In this document: piece after piece, positions 56,540-64,000 of the stretch | Layout of the letters: the number at the start of each line of letters is the position of its first letter | How positions within the stretch are numbered: position 1 is the first letter of the stretch | Assembly: GCF_000526315.1 (NCBI RefSeq) | Contig: NZ_JAFV01000001.1 | Coordinates: forward strand, 2,914,001-2,978,000 | Direction of reading: 5' to 3' | DNA from: Methylopila sp. 73B | GTDB lineage: Bacteria > Pseudomonadota > Alphaproteobacteria > Rhizobiales > Methylopilaceae | DNA: 64,000 nt | The notes under the pieces: model-generated | Told to the model about the DNA's origin: nothing | What the model saw: the letters and a program-made list of their open reading frames with translations, nothing else | The model's database searches: none | Program-made: the position numbers and the translations under genes

Positions 56540-56719
56540 CTATCTCAGCTTCGCGATCCCGATGCCATCGAGCCTCGCGCGGTCTTTGATGGACTCCTCA
56601 CTGCGGGTCATCGCTTTCGAAATCGCCTTCAGAGCCATGCCCTTCTTGGCGAGCACCTTCAGCTTCTCCAGTTCTTCATGCGTCCAGGGTTGGCGATGCC
56701 GTTCAAATCGTTCGGTCAC
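56540..56719 (-). CDS. Small 59-residue Myb/HTH-like protein
   Basis: GTG start at 56719 with AGGAG six bases upstream; stop TAG at 56542-56540. The protein opens VTERFERHRQPWTHEELEKL and continues through GMALKAISKAMTRSEESIKDRARLDGIGIAK. The W-T-x-E-E-L-E-K-L start and three-helix pattern resemble Myb/SANT or GcrA-type DNA-binding helices. Very short, so probably a single domain acting as a small regulator or a domain left from a larger protein. Same strand as katE and 362 bases upstream of it. Good codon usage and ribosome site support reality; function unknown. Confidence 0.65.
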   Translation of the reverse strand: MTERFERHRQPWTHEELEKLKVLAKKGMALKAISKAMTRSEESIKDRARLDGIGIAKLR

Positions 56720-56824
56720 AGTCTGCTCCTGCCTTGCCGGGACGTCTCCGGCGCCGCGCCATCCATAGCAGCGATGACGACCTGGGCGCGCGGCGCCATT
56801 CGCCGTCGACCTGCGCCACGCCGG

Positions 56825-56954
56825 CCGCGAGCGCCATGCGCTTCAGGTGTCGGAAGTTGAAGTTGGCGTCCGGCCAGGCTCCGGGATAGCGCCAGGCGCC
56901 GGTGTGCAGGCTCACCGGGCGCATGAAGGCGCCGAGCTTCAGTTGACGCGGCAT
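56825..56954 (-). pseudogene. N-terminal remnant of an NtaA/SnaA/DmoA-type FMN monooxygenase
   Basis: Reads MPRQLKLGAFMRPVSLHTGAWRYPGA in part, then ANFNFRHLKRMA. This is the start of the nitrilotriacetate/dimethyl-sulfide-type LLM monooxygenase family (K-L-G-AF ... AWR-P-A ... NF-H). After about 43 residues similarity ends and the small HTH gene begins. A full gene would be ~440 codons, so it is a truncated relic. Possible further evidence of deletion inside this accessory segment. Confidence 0.6.
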
Positions 56955-57653
56955 GCGGAGCTTTCCTCAGGGTCCCGCTAAGGCGCTTACGCCTCTGCAC
57001 GTGCGGCCGCCAGGGTGGGACGCGACGTTCCGTCCACAGGCCCGCTCGGCGCGGGATTGTGCATCTGCCCAGTTTGTGTTCAATATTATGAGCGAACGCG
57101 CGCCATCCACCGCGCCGATCCGAATCGCCCGACGCGCACATCGGTCGAAGATCGGTCATGCGGCAGGAAAAGGCTCGTTTTGGAGCGACTTGACGCGTCG
57201 CTTCACGAAGCGCGGCGCGGCGAAAATGCGACGCTGTCGGGCCAAGCCTCTGGCCGCGCGCAAGGACAAGTGCGTTCAGCGCCAAGATAGCGACAGCAGA
57301 TCCGCATCGCCGATCGAGCGTGCATTTGCGTCGCGAGGGCCAAGTGCGGCGCACACGAACTCAATATGCAGCGCACAAGAACTATTGAACGGCGCCCAAT
57401 CACGCCTACGACTTTTGTCACACTCATGACAACTTTCGTAAGCCACGGGCTCCTGCCTGTATTGCCCGAACAATAACTCAGTTAATCCTCGCCCGTGGAA
57501 GGATGAGACGTCCGGCCGCACTGTGTTCCGAATGTCGCATATCGATGAAGATCGCCGCCCACGAGGTCTATCCCCCTCGCATCCCGACGAATTGCGCGGA
57601 TACTGCATCCGCGAATGGCAGTTCTGTCGAAAACAGTTTCGGGGATTAAGCAA
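56955..57653. other. 699-base region without a recognised gene upstream of the porin gene
   Basis: Less GC-rich than average and with mixed-phase frames lacking codon bias. It contains an 8-base inverted repeat CCACGGGC (57443-57450) / GCCCGTGG (57491-57498) enclosing 40 bases, and several short A/T-rich runs that could be promoters. It probably includes a long leader or regulatory region for the TorF-type porin. No tRNA or small RNA is recognised by eye. Confidence 0.5.
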
Positions 57654-58496
57654 ATGATTAAGAACGCGGGGATCGCGCTTGCTCTGGGCGCGTCGTTCGC
57701 CCTCGCGGGGGCGGGGCAGGCTTCGGCCGCCGACCTCTCGGCGCCGGAGACCATGGTCGCTGAAGTGACGCCGCTGTGGGACGTCGCCTTCGGCGTGGCC
57801 TTCATGAACGACTACCGCACGCGCGGCATCAGCAACTCCGACAAGGAGTTCGCGATCCAGGGCTACGCCGAGCTCCAGGCGCTCGATTGGTTCTACGCCG
57901 GCATCTGGGCGTCGAACGTGCAGTTCGCGGACGGCTCGACCGACCCCGCAGCGGAAGTCGATCTCTACGGCGGCGTGCGCCACACCTTCGGCGCCCTCAC
58001 CCTCGACGCGGGCGCGCTGTTCTACTGGTACCCGGGCGAGACCGGCGGCGAGACCAACTACTGGGAACTGGCGTTCAAGCCGAGCTACGCGATCACTGAC
58101 GACCTCGTCGTCAGCGGCACGTTCCTCTACGGCTGGGACATCGGCAACTCCGGCGGCGACGGCTTCTATCTCGTGGGCGGCGCCAAGTACACCCTGCCCT
58201 ACCAGCCCATCACGGACGTCTCCTTCTACGTCTCGGGCGAGTTCGGAAAGCAGTGGCTGGGCGAAACCAACATCATCACTTCGGTCAACCCTCGGGAATA
58301 TTTTAATCCCAAGGACTACCTGACCTGGAACGCCGGCGTCGGCGCCACCTACAAGGCGATGACTCTCGATGTGCGCTACATCGACACCGACCTCAGCAAG
58401 AACGAGTGCGGGTTCAACACCGGCAACCGCGGCTATTGCGGGTCGACGGCGCTCGTGAAGCTGTCGTTCGACACCGCCCTCAGCAAGCTCAAGTAA
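57654..58496 (+). CDS. TorF-family putative outer-membrane porin
   Basis: 280 residues. Signal peptide (AGIALALGASFALAGAGQASA|ADL) then a beta-barrel domain opening WDVAFGVAFMNDYRTRGISNSD, the hallmark of the Gcw_chp/TorF family. Alternating strands run to a C-terminal LVKLSFDTALSKLK, and one Cys pair is possible (NECGFNTGNRGYCG). ATG 57654 is preceded by GGGGATTAAG. An in-frame ATG at 57615 would lengthen the signal region without benefit. A strong terminator follows. Confidence 0.9.
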   Translation: MIKNAGIALALGASFALAGAGQASAADLSAPETMVAEVTPLWDVAFGVAFMNDYRTRGISNSDKEFAIQGYAELQALDWFYAGIWASNVQFADGSTDPAAEVDLYGGVRHTFGALTLDAGALFYWYPGETGGETNYWELAFKPSYAITDDLVVSGTFLYGWDIGNSGGDGFYLVGGAKYTLPYQPITDVSFYVSGEFGKQWLGETNIITSVNPREYFNPKDYLTWNAGVGATYKAMTLDVRYIDTDLSKNECGFNTGNRGYCGSTALVKLSFDTALSKLK

Positions 58497-58506
58497 GACT
58501 GTTAGC

Positions 58507-58543
58507 AAAAGGGGCCGCGGCCGACCGGCTGCGGCCCCTTTTT
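58507..58543 (+). terminator. Intrinsic terminator of the porin gene
   Basis: Arms AAAAGGGGCCGC (58507-58518) and GCGGCCCCTTTT (58531-58542) with a 12-base loop that can pair further (GGCCG/CGGCT), then T residues. Eleven bases after the stop codon. Confidence 0.9.
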
Positions 58544-58560
58544 GACGTCTGGAGCCGGCC

Positions 58561-58902
58561 ATGAACGGCGTTCCCGCCTATGTGCTGCTCGCTCTCGCGA
58601 TCGTCGCGGAGGTCGTCGCAACCTCGGCGCTCAAGGCCTCCGACGGCCTGTCGCGCCTTTGGCCGAGCCTGATCACCCTGCTCGGCTACGGCGTCGCGTT
58701 CTTCTTCCTGTCCCACGTCCTGAAGACGATCCCGACCGGCGTCGCCTACGCGATCTGGTCCGGCGGCGGCATCGTGCTGATCTCGCTGGTCGGCGTCCTG
58801 TGGTTCCGGCAGACGCTCGACGGTCCCGCGCTCGTCGGCATCGGCCTCATCCTCGCGGGGGTGATGGTCGTGACGCTGTTCTCGAAGTCCGTCGCGCACT
58901 GA
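58561..58902 (+). CDS. SMR-family multidrug efflux protein (EmrE/SugE-like)
   Basis: 113 residues, four membrane helices. The essential membrane glutamate is E17 in LAIVAEVVATSALKAS. GYGVAFFFLSHVLKTIPTGVAYAIWSG is the family core (helices 2-3), and WFRQTLDGPALVGIGLILAGV is helix 4. Exports small cations by proton antiport; several SMR proteins of this style also carry choline or betaine. That is notable beside a choline/betaine locus. The stop is nine bases from the stop of the convergent BetI-type fusion gene. Confidence 0.92.
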   Translation: MNGVPAYVLLALAIVAEVVATSALKASDGLSRLWPSLITLLGYGVAFFFLSHVLKTIPTGVAYAIWSGGGIVLISLVGVLWFRQTLDGPALVGIGLILAGVMVVTLFSKSVAH

Positions 58903-58911
58903 CCGGAAGCG

Positions 58912-60810
58912 TCAGTCCGCGGCCGCGTCGCAGGCGAGCGTCCGGCGGACCTGCCCGAACGCGTCTGCGTCCGCCTCGAGCCAGTCCTCCTCGCCCCACG
59001 CGAAGCGGTCTTCCCCGTCGTTGATCCGGCAGACCGCGGCCTCCGCGTGGCGGGTCAGCCGGCGCGCCCGCGCGACGTCTCCCGCATAAACGCCGAGCGA
59101 CAGCCCCGGCCCCAGAGCTTTCAGCCGCGCCGCCGCGTCGGCGTCGGTCGCGACGCCGCACGTGAGAACGATCGGCGCGAACAGCGGCGTGCGGGCTATG
59201 GCCATGTCCTCGTGGCCGTTGTCGAGCAGCGTAGGCTTCAGAACGGCCGCCCGGCTCCGGGCGCCCAGATCCCCGGCGCGGCCGCCGAGCTTGACCCGAG
59301 CGCCGTCGCGTCGCGCCGCTTCGATCAGGGCGAGCGCGCGTTCGAGCTGATCGCGCGAGATCATGGGCCCGACCTGGACCGCGGGATCCACCGGATCGCC
59401 CACCACAAGCGCCGCGAGCTCCGTCCGGAGCCGATCGACGAGCGCCGGCCGCACGGCGTCGGCGACGAAGACGAACGTCTCGCTGAGGGCGCGCGCGCGC
59501 GCGAACCGCCGGGCGCCGCGCACGATCTCGACCGCCGCCCGACCGAGATCGGCGCACTCGGTCACCAGCACCGCGGATTTCCGCGGCGCGTCCGCCCACC
59601 CCGTCGACGGACCGCCGGCGGCGCGCACCGCCCGGTCGGCGTCGTCGCCGCCAAGCACGGCGAAGGCGTCGTCCGGCGCGCCCGCCTCGCGCGCGATCTC
59701 CGCAAGCCGGGACAGGGCGCGGGTCTTCCGCGCGGCGGAGCACGCGACCGCCGCCGCCCCCTCGGCCAGCGCCGGCGCGGCGAGGCGGCTCGCGAGCAGC
59801 AGCGGCGCGCTCCAATGGACCGGCGCGAGCACGGAGGTGGGCGGGGAGCGCTCCGCCCAGCCGCTCCGGCCTCCGCCGAAATCGACGCGGTCGGCCGCCG
59901 GGGCCGCGGCCTGCTCGGCCGCGCGCTCGAAGGCGCGGATCACCCGCGGCAGATCGTGCGCCTCGACGTCCGCCACCGGGCGGCCGGCGTCGCGCGCCTC
60001 CAGCCGGGCGATCGCCTTGCGCTCTTCGCGGAGGCGCAACGCCACCCGCCGCAGCACCTCCCCCCGCTCGGCGCGCGTCGCGGTCCGCCACGCCGGGCTG
60101 CCGCCCGATTCCGACGAACTCCAGGGACGGGCGGGCGTCGACGGCGCCGCTGCAGAGGCGAGGGGCGCCGGGGCCGCCGTTTGGCTCGCCGCGCCCTCGC
60201 GCGCGATCAGCAGAGTGACGAGATCCCGGACGATCGACCGCGCCTCGGAGCCGTCGGACCGGCAGAGGCCGGTGGAATGCGACTGAAGCCACAGGCCGTC
60301 GATCGTCGCGGCGATGAAGGAGACCGAAATCTCGAGCCGCTCGGCCGCGATCAACGGCCTGAGCCCGTAGCGCAGGTTCGCCCGCATGCGCTGCTGATAG
60401 ATCGACTGCACCCGGCGGTAGGGCTCGGAATGCATGATCTGGCCCCAGAACGCGAGCCAGACCGCGCTGGTGCGGGGGTCGAACTCCTCCGGCGCCAGCG
60501 CCGACTCCGGAACCGCCAGCACGCGCTCCAGCGGCGTGCGCGCGGCCCGCAGCCGCGCGGCCGTCGCGCGCGCGAGCCGGGCCGCCATGAACCGCAGCGT
60601 CGCCTCCAGCAGGCCGTCTTTGTCGCCGAAATAGTGCGCGAACAGCCCCTGGCTGACGCCGGCGCGCCGCGCGATCTCGCCGAGCGACGCCGCCTTGAAG
60701 CCGACGTCGGACACGGTTTCGATCGTGGCTTCGATCAGATGCCGCCGGCGCTCCGCTTCGAAGCTGCGCATGGGTTCGGACGGCACGGCGGCGGACTGCG
60801 GTGTGGCCAT
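58912..60810 (-). CDS. BetI-type TetR repressor fused to a degenerate aldehyde dehydrogenase domain
   Basis: 632 residues in one uninterrupted frame. Residues ~20-65 form a TetR helix-turn-helix (LGEIARRAGVSQGLFAHYFGDKDGLLEATL), and ~66-207 a BetI-like ligand domain (VWLAFWGQIMHSEPYRRV, ATIDGLWLQS). A Pro/Ala linker (208-230) leads to an ALDH-like domain (~240-620). There the catalytic positions look replaced: PWNFP becomes VHWSAP, VVKPAE becomes VACSAA, LELGGKSP becomes RKSAVLVT, GQxC becomes RALS, and EEIFGP becomes RTPLFAP. Structural blocks such as GPMISRDQLERALALIEAA remain. A choline/betaine-aldehyde-sensing repressor with a pseudo-BetB sensor is inferred. Divergent from choXWV. Start ATG 60810 is provisional because no strong ribosome site is visible. 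Confidence 0.85.
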   Translation of the reverse strand: MATPQSAAVPSEPMRSFEAERRRHLIEATIETVSDVGFKAASLGEIARRAGVSQGLFAHYFGDKDGLLEATLRFMAARLARATAARLRAARTPLERVLAVPESALAPEEFDPRTSAVWLAFWGQIMHSEPYRRVQSIYQQRMRANLRYGLRPLIAAERLEISVSFIAATIDGLWLQSHSTGLCRSDGSEARSIVRDLVTLLIAREGAASQTAAPAPLASAAAPSTPARPWSSSESGGSPAWRTATRAERGEVLRRVALRLREERKAIARLEARDAGRPVADVEAHDLPRVIRAFERAAEQAAAPAADRVDFGGGRSGWAERSPPTSVLAPVHWSAPLLLASRLAAPALAEGAAAVACSAARKTRALSRLAEIAREAGAPDDAFAVLGGDDADRAVRAAGGPSTGWADAPRKSAVLVTECADLGRAAVEIVRGARRFARARALSETFVFVADAVRPALVDRLRTELAALVVGDPVDPAVQVGPMISRDQLERALALIEAARRDGARVKLGGRAGDLGARSRAAVLKPTLLDNGHEDMAIARTPLFAPIVLTCGVATDADAAARLKALGPGLSLGVYAGDVARARRLTRHAEAAVCRINDGEDRFAWGEEDWLEADADAFGQVRRTLACDAAAD

Positions 60811-60828
60811 GACTAAGCATACGCCGCC

Positions 60829-60846
60829 GTTGAACATCTGTTCAAC
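60829..60846. promoter_or_regulatory. Putative BetI-type operator 1
   Basis: GTTGAACA-TC-TGTTCAAC, a perfect 18-base inverted repeat directly upstream of the repressor gene. It contains the TTGAAC core I recall from BetI-regulated promoters. Probably autoregulatory. Confidence 0.65.
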
Positions 60847-60911
60847 ACCGATCTGGCGCGCCGCTCCGCTTTCCCCGACGACGCACCGCACACCGCTGCG
60901 TCGCACAATTT

Positions 60912-60941
60912 TTGAACAGCATGACGCGTTTGAATTCAATA
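60912..60941. promoter_or_regulatory. TTGAAC half-site and TTGAATTCAA palindrome
   Basis: TTGAAC at 60912-60917 followed by the perfect 10-base palindrome TTGAATTCAA (60930-60939). Midway between the divergent fusion gene and choX, within an A/T-rich promoter stretch. Confidence 0.4.
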
Positions 60942-60981
60942 TGATGACTGATTTTGCATCGCAACAGCTTATTTTTTGCTG

Positions 60982-60997
60982 TTGAACGATCATTCAA
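60982..60997. promoter_or_regulatory. Putative BetI-type operator 2
   Basis: TTGAACGATCATTCAA: arms TTGAA/TTCAA with a 6-base spacer, 60 bases before choX. Suitable to block choX transcription. Confidence 0.5.
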
Positions 60998-61057
60998 TGC
61001 GTTCTAACGATTCAATCACGCCAGTTGAAGCCCCGTTCACCTTGGAGGGTCTCCGTG

Positions 61058-62005
61058 ATGCGTCTCCGCATGCTCCTGTCCGCGATCTGCGCAGCCGGAC
61101 TCCTCGGCGGAGGGCCCGCCCTGGCGGCCGAGCCGGCCGCCTGCAAGACTGTCCGGTTCGCCGACGTCGGCTGGACGGACATCACATCCACCACCGCCAT
61201 CGCCTCGCGCATCCTCGAGGGTCTCGGCTACCAGACCAAGACCCAGGTGCTGTCCGTGCCGGTGACCTACGCCTCGCTGAAGTCCAAGGACATCGACGTG
61301 TTTCTCGGCAACTGGATGCCGACGATGGAGGCCGACCGGAAACCCTACGTCGAGGCCAAGCAGGTCGACGTCATCGGGCCGAACCTGACCGGCGCGAAGT
61401 ACACGCTGGCGGTGCCGACCTATCTCTACGACAAGGGCCTCAAGACCTTCGCCGACATCGAGAAGTTCAAGGACGATCTGCACGACAAGATCTACGGCAT
61501 CGAGCCCGGCAACGACGGCAACCGGCTGATCCTAGGCATGATCAAGGACGGCAAGTTCGGCCTCAAGGGCTTCGATCTGGTGGAGTCGAGCGAACAGGGC
61601 ATGCTGGCTCAGGTCGACCGCGCCCAGCGCCGCAAGGAGGCCATCGTGTTCCTCGGCTGGGAGCCGCACCCCATGAACACGAAGTATTCGATCAAGTATC
61701 TCGAGGGCGGCGACGACGTGTTCGGCCCGAACCTCGGCGGCGCCGAGATCTACACCAACCTGCGCGCCGGCTACGCCGGCGAGTGCCCGAACCTCGGGGC
61801 CTTCTTCAACAAGCTGACCTTCACGCTCGACACCGAAAACAAGGTCATGGGCTCGATCCTGTTCGACGGCATGGAGGGGGCCAAGGCCGCCGAGACCTGG
61901 CTGAAGGCCGAGCCCGACGCCTGGAAGGGCTGGCTCGACGGCGTGACCACGCTCGACGGGCAGCCGGCCCTGCCGGCGGTGCGGAAGAGCCTCGGACTGA
62001 ACTGA
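61058..62005 (+). CDS. choX: Choline/glycine-betaine ABC transporter substrate-binding protein
   Basis: 315 residues. Signal peptide (LLSAICAAGLLGGGPALA|AE) and an OpuAC-type domain: VRFADVGWTDITSTTAIASRI, LKSKDIDVFLGNWMPTMEAD, YGIEPGNDGN and VFLGWEPHPMN. The W/Y-rich ligand cage fits quaternary amines, and the sequence style matches rhizobial ChoX. ATG 61058 is nine bases after GGAGGG; a GTG at 61055 is equally placed. First gene of choXWV. A hairpin at 62016-62041 follows, as is common after binding-protein genes made in excess. Confidence 0.92.
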   Translation: MRLRMLLSAICAAGLLGGGPALAAEPAACKTVRFADVGWTDITSTTAIASRILEGLGYQTKTQVLSVPVTYASLKSKDIDVFLGNWMPTMEADRKPYVEAKQVDVIGPNLTGAKYTLAVPTYLYDKGLKTFADIEKFKDDLHDKIYGIEPGNDGNRLILGMIKDGKFGLKGFDLVESSEQGMLAQVDRAQRRKEAIVFLGWEPHPMNTKYSIKYLEGGDDVFGPNLGGAEIYTNLRAGYAGECPNLGAFFNKLTFTLDTENKVMGSILFDGMEGAKAAETWLKAEPDAWKGWLDGVTTLDGQPALPAVRKSLGLN

Positions 62006-62015
62006 CCGTTCGCGC

Positions 62016-62041
62016 CGGGCGGCGCGCCTGATCGCCGCCCG
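62016..62041 (+). other. Intercistronic hairpin after choX
   Basis: Perfect 9-base arms CGGGCGGCG (62016-62024) and CGCCGCCCG (62033-62041), 8-base loop, no T tract. Likely stabilises the choX message or lowers downstream expression. Confidence 0.55.
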
Positions 62042-62115
62042 CCGCCCCGAGCCGCCTCCGCCCGCGGGGGCCTCAACGTCGCAGACATCGCTTCGCCTCG
62101 AGATGAGGACTGCGC

Positions 62116-62973
62116 ATGACCGACTGGCTGACCACCCACAAGATCCCGCTCGGACCCGTGCTCGCGACGGCGATCGAGTGGCTGACCGGCCACGGCCAGG
62201 CGTTCTTCGACTTCATCGCGATCGCGCTCTCGACGCTCGTGGACGGGCTCACCGACCTCCTGCTGTGGATCCCGGCGCTGATCCTCGTCGCGGCCTTCGC
62301 GATCGGCGCCTACGCGCTCCACCGCTCGATCGGCCTCGTCGTCTTCATCGTCCTGTCGCTGCTGCTGGTGATCAATCTTGGCTACTGGGAGGCGACGATG
62401 CAGACGCTCTCCCTGGTGATCTGGGCGACGGCGACCTGCATCGTGATCGGCGTGCCCGTCGGCATCGCCGCCGCGCACCGGCCCTGGCTCTACCAGGCGA
62501 TCCGGCCGGTGCTCGACCTGATGCAGACGATCCCGACCTTCGTGTACCTGATCCCGACGCTGGTGCTGTTCGGCCTCGGCACGGTGCCGGGCGTGATCTC
62601 GACGGTGATCTTCGCGCTGCCCGCCCCGATCCGCCTGACGCAACTCGGCATCTCGACCGTGCCGGAGGCCCTGCGGGAGGCGGCGCTGGCCTATGGCGCC
62701 ACGAAGCGGCAGCTGCTGTTCAAGGTGGAGCTGCCGCACGCCATGCCGACGATCCTCGCCGGCGTCACCCAATGCATCATGCTCAGCCTGTCCATGGTGG
62801 TGATCGCCGCCCTGGTCGGCGCCGACGGCCTCGGCAAGCCGGTCGTGCGGGCGCTGAACTCCGTCAACATCTCCATGGGCTTCGAGGCGGGCATCGCCAT
62901 CGTCATCCTCGCGATCATCCTCGATCGCGTGTGCAAGCGGCCGGAGCGTCGCGCCAAGAGGAGGTCGGCATGA
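62116..62973 (+). CDS. choW: Choline ABC transporter permease
   Basis: 285 residues with about seven hydrophobic segments. The OpuAB-type permease core includes LMQTIPTFVYLIPTLVLFGLG, then IFALPAPIRLTQLGISTVPEALREAALAYGATKRQLLFKVELP in pieces, which holds the EAA-type ATPase-contact loop (~190-210). It ends in a basic tail (CKRPERRAKRR). Start ATG 62116 follows GATGAGGACTGCGC. Its stop overlaps the choV start (ATGA), so permease and ATPase are coupled. Confidence 0.93.
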   Translation: MTDWLTTHKIPLGPVLATAIEWLTGHGQAFFDFIAIALSTLVDGLTDLLLWIPALILVAAFAIGAYALHRSIGLVVFIVLSLLLVINLGYWEATMQTLSLVIWATATCIVIGVPVGIAAAHRPWLYQAIRPVLDLMQTIPTFVYLIPTLVLFGLGTVPGVISTVIFALPAPIRLTQLGISTVPEALREAALAYGATKRQLLFKVELPHAMPTILAGVTQCIMLSLSMVVIAALVGADGLGKPVVRALNSVNISMGFEAGIAIVILAIILDRVCKRPERRAKRRSA

Positions 62974-64000
62974 CCGTGACCGCCGAGCCGGGCGTCGCCG
63001 CGGCCGTTCCTGCGGGGACGCGGAGCCGCGCCGACAACGCCGTCGAACTGCGCGACCTCGCGATCATCTTCGGCCGGACGAAGGAGGCGCTCGCCCTCGC
63101 GGACCGGGGCGCGAACCGCGACGAGATCCGCGACAAGACCGGCGCGATCCTCGGCGCCTACAAGGTCGACCTCGACATCCGCAATGGCGAGATCTGCGTG
63201 CTGATGGGCCTGTCCGGCTCCGGCAAGTCGACCGTGCTGCGCGCCGTGAACGGGCTCAACACGACCGCGCGGGGCGAAGTGATGGTGCGCCACGAGGGCG
63301 CGCTGGTGGACGTCGCGACCTGCGGGGCCAAGACCCTGCGCGACATCCGCCTCAAGACCGTCTCCATGGTGTTCCAGCAGTTCGGCCTGCTGCCCTGGCG
63401 CAGCGTGCGTGACAACGTCGGCTTCGGCCTCGAGATCCGCGGCATGGGCGCGGCCGAGCGGCGCGCCATCGTCGACGAGAAGCTCGAGATGGTCGGCCTC
63501 TCGAACTGGGCCGACAAGCAGGTGCAGGAGCTCTCCGGCGGCATGCAACAGCGCGTCGGCCTCGCCCGCGCCTTCGCCACCGACGCCGACATCCTGCTGA
63601 TGGACGAGCCCTTCTCGGCGCTCGACCCGCTGATCCGCGACAAGCTGCAGGACGACCTGCTCGCGCTGCAGGAGAAGCTGCACAAGACCATCATCTTCGT
63701 CAGCCACGACCTGTCGGAGGCGCTGAAGATCGGCAACCGCATCGCCATCATGGAGGGCGGCCGCGTCGTGCAGTTCGGCGCGCCGGCCGACATCATGCTG
63801 CGCCCGGCGGACGCCTACGTCGCCGAGTTCGTGAAGCGCATGAACCCGCTCGAGGTGCTGTGCGCCGACGCGGTGATGACGCCGACCGCCAAGCTCTCCC
63901 GCGAGGCCGACACGGTGATGATGGACGGGGACGGCGGCGCAGTCGCGCTCACGCTCTGCAGCGAGGGCAGGCCGCTGACGCTGATGATCAACGGCCAGGT
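62970..64000 (+). CDS. choV: Choline ABC transporter ATPase, 3'-truncated by window edge
   Basis: 343 codons visible, open to the edge. Walker A GLSGSGKST (80-88), VFQQFGLLPWRSV, signature LSGGMQQR, Walker B ILLMDEPFSALD, switch His in VSHDL, then the start of a regulatory region after ~280 (VAEFVKRMNPLEVL). The inserted stretch before Walker A (DRGANRDEIRDKTG) is typical of ProV/ChoV ATPases. AGGAGGT lies five bases before ATG 62970. Completes the choXWV operon. Confidence 0.93.
   Translation, partial: MTVTAEPGVAAAVPAGTRSRADNAVELRDLAIIFGRTKEALALADRGANRDEIRDKTGAILGAYKVDLDIRNGEICVLMGLSGSGKSTVLRAVNGLNTTARGEVMVRHEGALVDVATCGAKTLRDIRLKTVSMVFQQFGLLPWRSVRDNVGFGLEIRGMGAAERRAIVDEKLEMVGLSNWADKQVQELSGGMQQRVGLARAFATDADILLMDEPFSALDPLIRDKLQDDLLALQEKLHKTIIFVSHDLSEALKIGNRIAIMEGGRVVQFGAPADIMLRPADAYVAEFVKRMNPLEVLCADAVMTPTAKLSREADTVMMDGDGGAVALTLCSEGRPLTLMINGQ

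Noticed and set aside
57015..57429. Short frames in the gap before the porin gene
   Set aside because: There is no codon bias, ribosome site or family similarity on either strand.

Overview
The window is about 64 kb of high-GC chromosomal DNA, almost fully coding. It looks like an alphaproteobacterium of the Hyphomicrobiales. Supporting signs are a choline transporter of the rhizobial ChoXWV type, the order histidinol phosphatase - MmgR/suhB-like small RNA - N-formylglutamate amidohydrolase - CpdR, the coupled DUF1036-pyruvate kinase pair, a zinc-free L36, and Rhizobiales-style palindromic intergenic repeats. The genus cannot be fixed from this sequence; a methylotroph-like relative is only a guess. 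No CRISPR array, intact insertion sequence or rRNA operon is visible.

Layout. 0-9.1 kb is central metabolism: the end of a glycerate 2-kinase, DUF1036 protein, pyruvate kinase, a hydrolase/TPR pair, L36, a malyl-CoA/citrate-lyase-type CoA ester lyase, a YcaQ-type DNA glycosylase, a lone receiver protein and transaldolase. 9.2-10.5 kb is a GSCFA-domain gene of clearly lower GC. 10.7-18.6 kb is a coherent amine operon: divergent RpiR regulator, ethanolamine-type permease, glutamine-synthetase-like ligase, aldehyde dehydrogenase, iron alcohol dehydrogenase and a class I glutamine amidotransferase. These fit a gamma-glutamyl route from ethanolamine to glutamate plus glycine. 19-41 kb holds MotA/MotB, KdsD, an outer-membrane barrel, GalU, a lytic transglycosylase, a DUF459 protein, GltBD, threonine aldolase, Hsp20, HisN, HutG-like, CpdR and tRNA-Val.

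41.2-57 kb looks like an accessory segment. It begins directly after tRNA-Val(GAC) with a frameshifted tyrosine-recombinase remnant. It carries a fused PotBC-type permease with its ATPase and binding protein, an AcoR-like sigma-54 activator, and a catabolic set (aldehyde dehydrogenase, sugar-lactone-oxidase-type flavoprotein, LLM monooxygenase, flavin reductase, DadA-like oxidase). Three near-canonical -24/-12 promoters stand about 30 bases upstream of predicted transcript starts in this set. A shared 17-base two-part motif lies upstream of them, so this appears to be one inducible regulon with an unknown, probably nitrogenous, substrate. It is followed by a large-subunit catalase, a 59-residue HTH-like gene and a monooxygenase remnant.

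57.6-64 kb has a TorF-type porin, an SMR efflux protein and the choline/betaine locus. There a BetI-type repressor is fused in frame to an aldehyde dehydrogenase domain whose catalytic Cys, Glu, Asn and cofactor Lys appear to be lost. It faces the choXWV operon across a region full of TTGAAC-type inverted repeats. The BetI-pseudo-ALDH fusion and the sigma-54 flavoenzyme regulon are the two most promising undescribed systems.
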